Origin: Spirochaetaceae bacterium bin103
GTDB lineage: Bacteria; Spirochaetota; Spirochaetia; SZUA-6; Bin103
Reading direction: 5' to 3'
Assembly: GCA_002238925.1 (NCBI GenBank)
Contig: MPNH01000041.1
Location: 1 to 50,102, forward strand
Length of the DNA stretch: 50,102 bases
The notes below the pieces were generated by a model that saw only the letters and a program-made list of their open reading frames with translations, was not told the origin of the DNA and did not search any database. A program made the position numbers and the translations under genes. Shown in pieces: positions 1 through 8,360 of the stretch (its first letter is position 1; each line of letters begins with the position of its first letter).

Positions 1-287
1 ACTCGTACCGGGCGCGCTACGCCGACTTCTTCTACTGGCGGCTCAGCTCGGGCATCGAAGTCGACTTCGTGGTGAACCACATCGATTGCGCGGTGGAGGC
101 AAAGGCGGTCAGCCGGGTGCGCGCCGAGCACGCCAAGGGGCTGCGCGAACTGAAGGCCGATCACCCGGAAACCGGCCGCCGCGTCGTGGTGTCCCTGGAT
201 CCTCACGACCGCACCACCGAAGACGGCATCGAACTCCTCCACCACACCACCTTCCTCCAGCAGCTCTGGCAAGGCGCGCTGTTCTGA
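1..287 (+). CDS. DUF4143-domain AAA ATPase, C-terminal part (gene truncated by window edge)
   Basis: The reading frame is open from the first bases of the window to a TGA at 285-287. It shows the typical end of the DUF4143 family (AAA_14 ATPase with a C-terminal nuclease-like DUF4143 domain). A YWR...GIEVDFVV segment at about 34-74 is followed by EAKAV and a GLRELK helix. The acidic-D-x(n)-E-x-K pattern (VDF...VEAKA) resembles a PD-(D/E)XK core. The start and ATPase domain lie outside the window. A 43-bp piece of this 3' end recurs at 2049-2091. The family is common in mobile or defence-like regions and its biological role is not settled. Confidence 0.8.
   Translation, partial: SYRARYADFFYWRLSSGIEVDFVVNHIDCAVEAKAVSRVRAEHAKGLRELKADHPETGRRVVVSLDPHDRTTEDGIELLHHTTFLQQLWQGALF
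172..214 (+). repeat. Imperfect direct repeat, left copy (DUF4143 3' end)
   Basis: This segment of the DUF4143 gene matches 2049-2091 at nearly every base, and both copies encode RVVVSLDPHDR. The two copies bracket the ImmA/DUF4411 pair. Confidence 0.75.
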
Positions 288-450
288 GCGTTCTCAGCGA
301 GTTTGCCGTCAGAGCGCAAGCAGGCGATCATTGATAAGATGGCTTCCGAGGCCTGCCGGAGATGACCGTGATCGTCCAAGAATCGGGCAAGGACTGTCGC
401 TGCGCGTTCCAGGTTCCGTCCAGTCGGGATGGTGCTGCGGAGAAATGGGC

Positions 451-1608
451 GTGACGCGCGTGCCAGTGTCCCCCGAGATGCTTCGCTGGGCTTGTGAACG
501 TGCCGGCTTCGACGTTGCGCACCTTGCGAAGCGTTTGCCTCAGTTCCCGGCCTGGGTTAGGCGCGAGAGACAACCGACGCTGAAGCAGCTGGAAAAGCTG
601 GCCAAACTTACCCATACGCCGTTCGGCTACCTGTTCCTCCCCGAGCCCCCGGACGAACGCCTTCCGGTGCCTGACTATCGCACCGTGGCAGGCACTACTA
701 CAGGAGGCACACCAAGCCCTGATCTGCTCGACACGCTCTACGCGATGCAACGTCGACAAGAGTGGCTGCGGGAGGCTCTCGCCGAAAACGACGTGGCCCC
801 GCTGACCTTCGTGGCAAGCGCTCGCCTTGCCGACGAACCGGAAGTTGTGGGTCGCGAGATGCGACGGACGCTCGGTCTTGATGAAGGATGGGCGGTGTCA
901 GTGGCCACTTGGCAGGTCGCCGTAGGCGAGTTGCGTCGCGCGATCGAACAACTCGGCGTGATGGTTTTGATCAACGGGGTGGTGGGCAACAATACCTCTC
1001 GCCGGCTGAGCGTAGAGGAGTTCCGCGGCTTCGCGCTTACCGATTCTCATGCGCCGCTGATCTTCGTGAACGGTGCCGACGCGAAGTCGGCCCAGATGTT
1101 CACGCTTGCTCACGAGCTGGCCCACATATGGCTTGGTTCGGAAGGGGTCTCCGGCTTTGATAACCTTCTCCCCCGCGGCACGGAGGTGGAGGATTGGTGC
1201 AACCGAGCGGCGGCGGAGTTCCTCGCGCCAGCACAGGAGGTCAGAGCTCGGTGGGCGCAAGTCAGGCGCCAGCGAAGGCCCTTCGAGGCTCTCGCCCGGG
1301 CGTTCAAGGTGAGCCCCGTGGTCGCCGCCCGCCGTGCGCTCGACCTGCAGCTCGTTGAACGCAACACCTTCTTCGATTTCTACGAGCGTTACGTCAATCG
1401 CGAACGCAAGGAGAGTGGCGCGGAACCAGGTGGCGGCGGCGATTTCTACAACAATCAGAACACGCGTATTGGCGAGCTGTTTGCGACCCAGGTGCTGCGC
1501 GCTGCGATGGAGGGCCGTATCGGATTCAAGGAAGCCTACGATCTGACAGGGCTGCGCGGAGGCACCTTTCAGAAGTACGCCCGTCGATTGGGCGTGAATC
1601 TCCCATGA
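451..1608 (+). CDS. XRE-family regulator with ImmA/IrrE metallopeptidase domain
   Basis: The protein is about 385 aa. Its N-terminus (about residues 1-70) reads as a helix-turn-helix of the XRE type, followed by an ImmA/IrrE-type zinc peptidase. The zinc motif is HELAH at about residue 221 (codons from 1111), in the context FTLAHELAHIWLG. In this family the protease typically cleaves a repressor, or the protein acts as the antitoxin/regulator of a neighbouring PIN-like gene. The frame extends upstream to 331, but a GGAG at 439-442 lies 8 nt before the GTG at 451, so that start is preferred. The ATG at 445 is possible but too close to the Shine-Dalgarno. The stop overlaps the next start (ATGA), so the two products are co-translated. 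Confidence 0.85.
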   Translation: MTRVPVSPEMLRWACERAGFDVAHLAKRLPQFPAWVRRERQPTLKQLEKLAKLTHTPFGYLFLPEPPDERLPVPDYRTVAGTTTGGTPSPDLLDTLYAMQRRQEWLREALAENDVAPLTFVASARLADEPEVVGREMRRTLGLDEGWAVSVATWQVAVGELRRAIEQLGVMVLINGVVGNNTSRRLSVEEFRGFALTDSHAPLIFVNGADAKSAQMFTLAHELAHIWLGSEGVSGFDNLLPRGTEVEDWCNRAAAEFLAPAQEVRARWAQVRRQRRPFEALARAFKVSPVVAARRALDLQLVERNTFFDFYERYVNRERKESGAEPGGGGDFYNNQNTRIGELFATQVLRAAMEGRIGFKEAYDLTGLRGGTFQKYARRLGVNLP

Positions 1609-1997
1609 CGGTGGATCCGACCTACGTCGTGGATTCGGACGTCTTCATCACGGCGAAAAACCTGTACTACTCATTCGACATCTGCCCCGGATTCTGGAAG
1701 AGCGTAGTTCATCACCACCTGGCGGGCCGAGTCTTCAGCGTCGACAGGGCTCGCAGTGAATTACTTGCGGGTCACCCCGCGGAGGAGGCGAAGTTCGCCA
1801 CCGGTGCGGACGGCTGGCTCGTCGCCTACGCGCGGGTTCACCGCGCCATCGTCGTGACCAACGAGCAGAGTGCCCCGGAGTCCAGGAGGGAGATCAAGCT
1901 GCCCGATGTATGCGATCAGTTTGAGGTGAAGCACGAGAATACCTTCGCCATGCTGCGGGCGCTGAACGTCTCCTTCGATTGGGCGAGAGACGGCTGA
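1605..1997 (+). CDS. DUF4411 PIN-like toxin candidate, apparently shortened internally
   Basis: This 130-aa protein begins with the family signature VVDSDVF-x-AKN, then YYSFDICPGFW. It ends with GADGWLVAYA and an IKLPDVC...AMLR segment, all characteristic of DUF4411 (a PIN-like nuclease fold). The acidic residues D10, D12 and D69 would form part of the metal site. From memory, family members are about 160-170 aa and have some 35-40 more residues between the DELL-type helix (here SELLAG, residue 51-56) and the ADxxLVA segment. Here those parts abut almost directly. The gene overlaps the upstream ImmA/IrrE gene by 4 nt. Whether the short form is active is unknown. Confidence 0.75.
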   Translation: MTVDPTYVVDSDVFITAKNLYYSFDICPGFWKSVVHHHLAGRVFSVDRARSELLAGHPAEEAKFATGADGWLVAYARVHRAIVVTNEQSAPESRREIKLPDVCDQFEVKHENTFAMLRALNVSFDWARDG

Positions 1998-2048
1998 GTG
2001 GTGCCGTCGGCGGTCCTGGGGACCACCTCCATCAAACGCCAGCAACTG

Positions 2049-2091
2049 CCGGCGGCCGCGTCGTCGTGTCCCTGGACCCCCACGACCGGTC
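2049..2091 (+). pseudogene. Remnant of a DUF4143 gene 3' end (right copy of direct repeat)
   Basis: The sequence encodes GGRVVVSLDPHDR in a frame that then degenerates. It is near-identical to 172-214 inside the DUF4143 gene. No other part of that gene is recognisable between 1998 and 2195, so this is a leftover fragment. Confidence 0.65.
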
Positions 2092-2195
2092 CCTTGTCGC
2101 GGTGGCCGTGGTGCGGGCTGCACCCGTTGCGGCGTCTCAGCCTGCGAGTCCACGTATCCGAACCGACGCGCTGCTGAAATAGGTGGGAGGTCAGC

Positions 2196-3182
2196 GTGGT
2201 AAGCTACATCGTTCGCCGGGTGGTGTACATGGCCTTTGTGCTGGTGGCGATTTCGATGGTCGCGTTCGTGATCATCCAGCTTCCCCCCGGCGACTACGTG
2301 ACCAACATGATCGACAACATGAGGCTGCGCGGCGAGCGGGTGACCGATGAGTTGGTCGAGTTGCTGGCAAGACGGTACGGCCTCGACATGCCGCTCCATC
2401 AGCAGTACCTCAGGTGGGCGTGGCGTATCCTGCAGGGCGACTTCGGCCGCAGCATGGAATACCAGCGTCCGGTCTCGCAGCTGATCGGCGACCGGCTCAC
2501 CCTTACCGTGATCATCTCCATGACCACCCTGGTGTTTACCTACGTCATGGCGATACCGATCGGCATCTACTCGGCAACCCGGCAGTACTCGGTGGGCGAC
2601 TACCTGTGGACCTTGTTCGGCTTCGTTGGGGTGGCCACGCCCAATTTCCTGCTCGCAATGCTCCTGATGCTGTTCTTCTCCAGCACCTTCGGGATGGATG
2701 TCGGCGGGCTGTTCTCGGTCGAGTACGAACTGTCGGCCTGGAGCATCGCCAAGGTATGGGACCTGATCAAGCACCTGCCCATCCCGATAGTGGTACTGGG
2801 CACCGCCGGCACCGCCGGCTTGATCCGCGTCCTGCGCGCCTCGCTGCTCGATGAGCTTGCCAAGAACTACGTGGTCACGGCACAAGCCAAGGGCCTGCCG
2901 GAATCGCGCCTGGTATTCAAGTATCCCGTGCGCATTGCGCTGAACCCGATCATCAGCCAAGTCTCCAATCTGCTTCCCGCAATTGTGTCGGGTTCGACCA
3001 TCACCTCGATAGTTCTCAACCTGCCTACCGTCGGCCCCCTTCTGTTCGGTGCGCTGCAGGCGCAGGACATGCATCTGGCCGCTGCGCTGGTACTCATGGT
3101 GAGCACGCTGGGCGTGATCGGTACCCTGATTTCGGATATCCTTCTCGCCATCGTGGATCCACGGATCAGACTCGAAAAATGA
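2196..3182 (+). CDS. ABC transporter permease, DppB/OppB type (system 1)
   Basis: This 328-aa inner-membrane permease belongs to the peptide/opine/nickel importer family. It begins with a membrane helix (VRRVVYMAFVLVAISMVAF), followed by the typical LPPGDY segment. The BPD_transp_1 domain covers about residues 95-325 and carries the ATPase-coupling loop (LLDELAKNYVVTAQAKG). The GTG start is supported by GGAGG at 2186-2190. It overlaps the next permease by 4 nt. It is clearly paralogous to the permease at 20625-21620, with matching blocks such as PIGIYSAT and GVATPNFLLA. No ATPase gene adjoins it; the binding protein is probably the convergent gene at 4428-6458. Confidence 0.92.
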   Translation: MVSYIVRRVVYMAFVLVAISMVAFVIIQLPPGDYVTNMIDNMRLRGERVTDELVELLARRYGLDMPLHQQYLRWAWRILQGDFGRSMEYQRPVSQLIGDRLTLTVIISMTTLVFTYVMAIPIGIYSATRQYSVGDYLWTLFGFVGVATPNFLLAMLLMLFFSSTFGMDVGGLFSVEYELSAWSIAKVWDLIKHLPIPIVVLGTAGTAGLIRVLRASLLDELAKNYVVTAQAKGLPESRLVFKYPVRIALNPIISQVSNLLPAIVSGSTITSIVLNLPTVGPLLFGALQAQDMHLAAALVLMVSTLGVIGTLISDILLAIVDPRIRLEK

Positions 3183-4276
3183 CTCGGAGCCAAGCTGAAG
3201 AGGCGCACTTCGTCGCATCGCAATGGCAGCTCATCTGGCGCAAGTTCCGCCGCCACCGGTTGGCCAGACTCGGGGCCGCGGTCATCGCGACATTCGTGGT
3301 TCTGGCGGTATTCGCGGAGTTCTGGTCGCCCTACGACATCTACGAGCGGCACACCGACCTGGTCCACCTTCCGCCGCAACGGGTGCGCCTGTTGCACGCC
3401 GGCAAACTTCACCGCCCGTTCGTCTACGGCGTCACCAGCGAACGCAGCACCACGACCTTCTTTCTCGAGTTTTCGGAAGACAGATCACAGCGCTACCCGG
3501 TACGGTTTTTTGTCCAGGGCGCGGACTACAAGGTGCTCGGCCTGTTTCCCAGCGACATCCACTTCTTCGGCGTGGACGAGCCCGGCGTGATCCACCTCCT
3601 GGGCACCGAGAGTATCGGCAGGGACGTGCTGTCACGGATTCTCTACGCCACGCGTGTGTCGCTGAGCGTCGGCCTGGTCGGCATCGCGATCAGTTTCATC
3701 CTGGGTTGTCTCCTCGGTGGAGTGTCCGGCTACTTCGGCGGAGCCCCCGACATGATCATCCAACGGATCATCGAATTCCTCCAGAATATCCCGCAGATCC
3801 CGCTGTGGATGGCGCTGAGCGCCGCGCTGCCGCCGGTATGGCCGATAATCCAGGTGTACTTCGGCATCACCATAATTCTGTCGATCTTCGGCTGGACGGG
3901 GCTGGCACGCGTGGTCCGCGGGAAGCTGCTTGCTACCAGAGAAGAAGACTACGTGCTCGCTGCCAAGATAGCCGGATCCGGGGAGTCTCGAATAATGGTT
4001 CGCCACCTGTTGCCGTCCTTCACCAGCTACCTGATCGTGAGCATCACTCTTGCCATACCGCAGATGATTTTGGGCGAGACCGCACTCAGCTTTCTGGGCA
4101 TCGGGATGCGGCCACCGGCGGTGAGCTGGGGAGTGCTCCTGCAGCAGGCGCAGAACATCCGTTCGGTCACGCTGTACCCGTGGCTCATCATCCCGGCGCT
4201 GCTCGTGATACTCACCGTGCTCGCATTCAACTTTCTCGGCGACGGCCTGCGGGATGCGGCGGATCCCTACAAGTGA
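3179..4276 (+). CDS. ABC transporter permease, DppC/OppC type with extra periplasmic segment (system 1)
   Basis: This 365-aa protein starts at an ATG that overlaps the upstream stop (ATGA). One N-terminal membrane helix (about residues 28-48) is followed by roughly 90 residues with no membrane segment. The GTESIGRDVLSR motif then opens the BPD_transp_1 domain, and the coupling loop lies near LLATREEDYVLAAKIAG. The extra segment makes it longer than ordinary DppC proteins (about 280-300 aa). The same extension occurs in the paralogue at 21621-22781 but not in 11898-12806. It forms the membrane channel with the preceding gene product. Confidence 0.92.
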   Translation: MTRSQAEEAHFVASQWQLIWRKFRRHRLARLGAAVIATFVVLAVFAEFWSPYDIYERHTDLVHLPPQRVRLLHAGKLHRPFVYGVTSERSTTTFFLEFSEDRSQRYPVRFFVQGADYKVLGLFPSDIHFFGVDEPGVIHLLGTESIGRDVLSRILYATRVSLSVGLVGIAISFILGCLLGGVSGYFGGAPDMIIQRIIEFLQNIPQIPLWMALSAALPPVWPIIQVYFGITIILSIFGWTGLARVVRGKLLATREEDYVLAAKIAGSGESRIMVRHLLPSFTSYLIVSITLAIPQMILGETALSFLGIGMRPPAVSWGVLLQQAQNIRSVTLYPWLIIPALLVILTVLAFNFLGDGLRDAADPYK

Positions 4277-4371
4277 GTCGTGCACCGGTCGGCAATCCGC
4301 TGTTGCAGGGCCCGATTCCGTCGCCGCGCTTCTTGGACAACATCCGGGCCCTGCAGGCCGCCGACCGGTGA
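4273..4371 (+). pseudogene. Possible truncated gene start coupled to the permease
   Basis: A GTG at 4273 overlaps the permease stop (GTGA). It opens a 32-codon frame ending at a TGA, rich in Pro, Leu and Arg (VSRAPVGNPLLQG...FLDNIRALQAADR). Translational coupling and the protein-like composition suggest the 5' end of a lost third operon gene. I do not recognise the family, and a chance frame is possible. Confidence 0.3.
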
Positions 4372-4372
4372 C

Positions 4373-4411
4373 GAGAGGAGGGTAACGTAACCGTGCACGG
4401 CCCCTCCTCTC
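4373..4411. terminator. Candidate bidirectional hairpin between convergent genes
   Basis: A perfect 10-bp stem (GAGAGGAGGG at 4373-4382 with CCCTCCTCTC at 4402-4411) encloses a 19-nt loop. It lies between the 3' ends of the permease operon (+) and the binding-protein gene (-). There is no clear T tract on either side, so termination efficiency is uncertain. Confidence 0.5.
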
Positions 4412-4427
4412 TCCGCCTTGGACCCGG

Positions 4428-6458
4428 CTATTTCTTCCAGTAGAGTTGATCCATCCAGGACTGCATCAGCAGATCGGCCACTCCGGTTCCCGGCCAGATG
4501 TCCTCGGTAACGACGTTGCCGAGATCGTTCTTGGCAACAATCACCGACGGAACCTCGCCGACGGCTCCGATGATTCCGAAGTCGTTCACCACGTAATTGA
4601 AGATCTCGATACCCGCTGCGATGAACTCATCCGAGCCGTGCTCCATGTTCAACCAGCGATCCTTGAGCACCCGCCACTCCTTCCAGTGCAATGGCGGCTC
4701 CTCCGCGGCGCGGCCACGGCTGCCGACGTACTCCCAACCGGCAACGGGCGGCAACAGTTGCCATCCCGCGGGCAGAATGGCGCCCTCGGGAAGCGTCGAG
4801 CGAACCGCGTTGGCGTGCGACTGAATCCACAGCTTCCAGGCGTCGAACTGCTGATCCCAGGTAAAGAAGTCCTCGAGCAGTTGGCGCTCGCCGGCCTGCG
4901 GGACAATCGGGTTGTTGTGAACCCAGCCCATTCCCTCGCCCTGCCAGCGCCGGTCACTGTACGAGCGCGGATCGCCGAGCCGGATTACGGTGCGAATGCC
5001 AACGTCCCGGTACTGCTCCACGTACAGCTCCAACTCCGCGGTCCAGCGGTCAGCGCCATAGTCGATAACGAAGTTGAACGGGCGGCCGTCGGGCAGCATC
5101 CGGAAGCCTTCCGCGTCGCGCTTGTCCAGTCCCACCTTGTCGAGCAGTTGATTGGCGAGGTCGGGATCGTATTGCGCCCAATCAGTGCGCCATCCGTCCT
5201 GATAGAACGAGACACTCTGCAGCGGCGCCACGACTCCTGGCACGCCCAAGCCCTGGTAGATCACGTTGTTGATTTCGTCCCGGTTGAGCGCCACCGACAG
5301 CGCATGGCGAAAGTCGAGGTCGGAGAACAGCTCGCGGATCACCGGATCCTTGTTGAACCGGCCGACCGTGAAATACTTCATCCATGCCGTTGAGTGGCTG
5401 CGGTAGAGGTCTACCCGGTAATCGCCGGCGTCGGCTCCGGCCACGTACAGCGGCAGGTTGTCGAGACTGGTGCGATAGTACGCGATCGATGCGTCGCCGC
5501 CGCTCACCTTCAGTTGATACACCTCGGGGGTGACGATCTGGATTATGACCCGGTCAATGTAGGGAAGCTGGTTGCCGTCGGGATCGACCCGCCAGAAGTA
5601 TGGATTGCGTTCCATCACCTTGATCGTGTCGGTGATCTGAGTCAGCTCCCACGGCTCGACCTGGGGCTTCTCGGTGTTGCGCAGCGGGGCGTCGGAGATG
5701 CGATTCTCAAAGTAGTCGGTCCAACTGTCGAAGCCGTTTTCGGCGGCTGTCTTCTGAGCATCGGAATTGTAGTCGACGTGGAATTGCTTCATGTACTCGG
5801 ACGGCGTGAAGACCATGCGGAATCCGCCGCGCCAGGCAGACAGGATCAACGGTATGTCACCCAGCCCGTCCGGGCTGTGCAGGCGGATCGTGAAGTCGTC
5901 TACCACCTCCACCGAGTCGACGCCGTAGTACGTTGAGCCGCCGCGCAGGTCGGGATGCCAGCGGTATTCCTCCAGCATGAAGCGGATGTCCTCCGACGTA
6001 TAGGGCGTACCGTCAGACCATTTCAGTCCCTTGCGCAAAGAGATGGTCATGACGGTGCGGTCGTCGTTGATCGCGTAGCCCTGCGCCAGGTCACCCTCTA
6101 CGCCGAACGGATTGTCGATCGGTCTGCGGAACAGGGAGGAACCGAACTGCCCCTGCAGGTCGTTCTCCCAGATGTTGTCGGTAACGGCAAATGCGCGCAG
6201 CTCGCCGCCGTATCTGCCGACGCTCTCGATCATGTGGTGCACCTTGGGCACTTCGGGCAGCCGGTCATCGACCGGCGGCAGTTCGCCGGCGGCAACCAGC
6301 TGGGCCAGCATGGGGGCTTCGTTGTACATGCCCGTGGCAGCCATCGTGCCGGTCGCCTGGTCCTCGGGCTCGGACGTTGCGCCGGCCCACGCGGTCGCCC
6401 CCGCCAGCAGGAGGGCCGCGAACGCGACCAGCAGCGAACAGACTCCAGTTCGTCTCAT
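4428..6458 (-). CDS. ABC transporter substrate-binding protein, family 5 (peptide type; system 1)
   Basis: This 676-aa periplasmic binding protein has a signal peptide (MRRTGVCSLLVAFAALLLAG...AWA) with no lipobox. The SBP_bac_5 domain contains the LRKGLKWSDGTPYT motif, followed by FMLEEYRW and later ALSVALNRDEINN. The start at 6458 has an AGGAGGT Shine-Dalgarno a few bases upstream; the frame stays open further upstream but that stretch is a shadow. The mature N-terminus (YNEAPMLAQLVAAGELPPVDDRLP) closely resembles that of the binding protein at 18590-20545, whose permeases are paralogues of 2196-4276. This protein therefore probably serves those permeases even though it is transcribed toward them. 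Confidence 0.92.
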   Translation of the reverse strand: MRRTGVCSLLVAFAALLLAGATAWAGATSEPEDQATGTMAATGMYNEAPMLAQLVAAGELPPVDDRLPEVPKVHHMIESVGRYGGELRAFAVTDNIWENDLQGQFGSSLFRRPIDNPFGVEGDLAQGYAINDDRTVMTISLRKGLKWSDGTPYTSEDIRFMLEEYRWHPDLRGGSTYYGVDSVEVVDDFTIRLHSPDGLGDIPLILSAWRGGFRMVFTPSEYMKQFHVDYNSDAQKTAAENGFDSWTDYFENRISDAPLRNTEKPQVEPWELTQITDTIKVMERNPYFWRVDPDGNQLPYIDRVIIQIVTPEVYQLKVSGGDASIAYYRTSLDNLPLYVAGADAGDYRVDLYRSHSTAWMKYFTVGRFNKDPVIRELFSDLDFRHALSVALNRDEINNVIYQGLGVPGVVAPLQSVSFYQDGWRTDWAQYDPDLANQLLDKVGLDKRDAEGFRMLPDGRPFNFVIDYGADRWTAELELYVEQYRDVGIRTVIRLGDPRSYSDRRWQGEGMGWVHNNPIVPQAGERQLLEDFFTWDQQFDAWKLWIQSHANAVRSTLPEGAILPAGWQLLPPVAGWEYVGSRGRAAEEPPLHWKEWRVLKDRWLNMEHGSDEFIAAGIEIFNYVVNDFGIIGAVGEVPSVIVAKNDLGNVVTEDIWPGTGVADLLMQSWMDQLYWKK

Positions 6459-6571
6459 ACCTTGACCTCCTATGCCTGCTCCATTCTCTGCGGAGCGGCA
6501 TCCGCTCACGGTATCACGAATCCGTGTTGCGCGCCCGAATTGCGCCTGCCCCGCCGCGGCCCGCCGGTGGG

Positions 6572-7744
6572 TCAGTGGTGCTTGGGGATTTCGTGGGTGC
6601 GCATCTTTTCCTGGTCGAGGGTGACGCCGAGGCCGGGGCCGAGGGGGACGTTGAGGCAGCCGTCGTTCAGGGGTGGCGCCAGATCCGTGGCCTGTGGGCC
6701 GGTGAGCAGCAGGTCGTGCAGCATCAGTTCGGTGAACTCGACGCCGTCGCGCAGCGAGCGGGTGGAAGCGGCCAGGTGCAGCTTGGCGGCGACCTTGACG
6801 CCGAGGCCCCAGGCAGTGCCGATGACGCACTCCAGGCCGGCGGCTTCGGCGACCGCCGCGATCTTCTTGGACTGATACAGGCCGCCCGCCTTGGCGATCT
6901 TGATGTTGATCACGTCGGCCGCCTGCGCGCGGACGATCTGGGTCACGTCGTGCGGCGTGTAGGCGGCTTCGTCGGCCTCGATCAACACGTCCACCGCGGC
7001 CCGCACCTGCGCCATGCCGGCAAGGTCCCACTTGGGAACCGGTTGCTCCAGCAGTTCCAGGCCCAGGTCGCGGCGCTCGCACATGCGGCACAGGCGGATC
7101 GCCTCCTTCGGCGTGTAGCCCTGGTTGGCGTCCGCGCGCAGCATGATGTCCGGGCCCACCGCCGCGCGTATCGCCGCCAGCCGCTCCACGTCGTCTTCCG
7201 GTACGGCGCCCACCTTGGCCTTGAACCCGCGCACGCCCTGCTGCACCCACTCGGCGCACTGGCGCGCCATGCCGTCGGCGGTCCCGGGGGCCACCTCCAT
7301 CACCGCAAGCACCTGCCGGCGCCCATTACCGCCGATCAGGTTGCACACCGGTATGTCGAGCGCCTTGCCGAGCAGGTCGTGCAGCGCCAGGTCGATCCCG
7401 GACTTCGCGCACGAGTTGCCGGGAAAGTCGATGTCGAACAGGAGTTGCTCGCGGTCGAACGGATCCCTGCCGAGCAGCTTCGGGCCGAGATACAGGTCAA
7501 TGGCGCTCTGTACCTCCTCCACCGGCTCGCCGAAGAAGCCGATGTCCGTGCACGCCTCGCCCACGCCGGTGATGCCGTCGTCAGTGTCGATCTCGACGAT
7601 CACGTACTGCAGCGACGGCTTCGGCCGATGCGGCGTAAGCCGCGTCTTGCCCCACTCCCGCTTCGTGCCCGCCCGCTCGGTCGAGTAGGGGACAGGCGCC
7701 AGCGGCAACGACACCGCCCTGCTGCGAACCGCGGTTATCAACAT
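6572..7744 (-). CDS. Mandelate racemase / muconate lactonizing enzyme family protein (enolase superfamily)
   Basis: This 390-aa protein has an N-terminal capping domain (to about residue 130) and a TIM-barrel. The barrel residues visible are K175-A-K177, the metal ligands D205 (RADANQ), E233 (LLEQP) and D258 (EADE), and K282 in NIKIAKAGG. Two opposing lysines put it in the MLE-like subgroup, which includes dipeptide epimerases, N-succinylamino acid racemases and hydroxyproline-betaine or cis-3-hydroxyproline enzymes. The substrate cannot be read from sequence. The ATG at 7744 is preceded by GAGGAG; a TTG one codon upstream is less likely. It lies 113 bp upstream of the binding-protein gene on the same strand, so the imported solute may be its substrate. 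Confidence 0.88.
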   Translation of the reverse strand: MLITAVRSRAVSLPLAPVPYSTERAGTKREWGKTRLTPHRPKPSLQYVIVEIDTDDGITGVGEACTDIGFFGEPVEEVQSAIDLYLGPKLLGRDPFDREQLLFDIDFPGNSCAKSGIDLALHDLLGKALDIPVCNLIGGNGRRQVLAVMEVAPGTADGMARQCAEWVQQGVRGFKAKVGAVPEDDVERLAAIRAAVGPDIMLRADANQGYTPKEAIRLCRMCERRDLGLELLEQPVPKWDLAGMAQVRAAVDVLIEADEAAYTPHDVTQIVRAQAADVINIKIAKAGGLYQSKKIAAVAEAAGLECVIGTAWGLGVKVAAKLHLAASTRSLRDGVEFTELMLHDLLLTGPQATDLAPPLNDGCLNVPLGPGLGVTLDQEKMRTHEIPKHH

Positions 7745-7790
7745 CAAGTTCTCCTCGGACTTCGGCTATGTCCAATAATGGACGAGGGCG

Positions 7791-8360
7791 TTAAGGGGAG
7801 CGCCTTTGGAGATTCGGAAGCATAGGCGATGCGTCGAGTTCCTGGACGGCCTCTGTCGCGAGCTCCACGGAGACGTGCCGTTTCAGCTCGTGTATGCGCC
7901 TTGCTCGGAATTCTATCGATTCTTCCTCATTTCGGACGGTAACGTAAAGCGCAGTTGACAGCCTCTCCAGATCCGCAACTCCCCGCCTGCCAACAAACTG
8001 AACTACGCGTGTGATTTCCTCCAAGTGACGACAAATAGCCTCTTGGTGGCGTTCAACATGCTTGGTCATAATCGTGGTGGCTCTCAGTCGCGGCCCGTAG
8101 GGTGGAGTTGACGGCTCCTGCTTCAACATGCGGCGTCCCAACAGCCTTGCTGTAGCCAACCTAAGGTCGAACGAATAAGGACCATGCTTGTAGAGTACGA
8201 ACGAATAGCCCATCGGTACCCGACAAGCGGCCTGCAGGAAGTACACGGCCTTCTGTACGTGGGTCTCGCCACACCAGTTGTCCGCTTCCCTCAACTGCGA
8301 AACCAAGACTCCGAGAATTGCTGCACTTCGACTGGGATCTAACGCCTTCGCATGCTTCAT
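7791..8360 (-). CDS. YwgA-like winged-helix protein paired with an HD phosphohydrolase
   Basis: This 189-aa protein has a segment THVQKAVYFLQ (about residues 33-43) followed by SFVLYKHGPYSFDL (about 53-66). This is the pattern of the YwgA/Panacea-like group: a small helical domain in which a QK-x-x-Y/F-x-L helix is followed by Y-GPYS. The second half is helical and charged, with no catalytic motif. Its start overlaps the stop of the upstream HD gene by 4 nt (ATGA), so the products are made together. YwgA and the HD protein YwfO are, as I recall, also near neighbours in Bacillus. Function is unknown. Base composition is less GC-rich than the surroundings. Confidence 0.6.
   Translation of the reverse strand: MKHAKALDPSRSAAILGVLVSQLREADNWCGETHVQKAVYFLQAACRVPMGYSFVLYKHGPYSFDLRLATARLLGRRMLKQEPSTPPYGPRLRATTIMTKHVERHQEAICRHLEEITRVVQFVGRRGVADLERLSTALYVTVRNEEESIEFRARRIHELKRHVSVELATEAVQELDASPMLPNLQRRSP

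Noticed and set aside
4428..7259. A single 943-aa minus-strand frame running upstream of the binding protein into the enolase-family gene
   Set aside because: The upstream part is an antisense-frame shadow of the enolase-family gene; the signal peptide and AGGAGGT site place the start at 6458.
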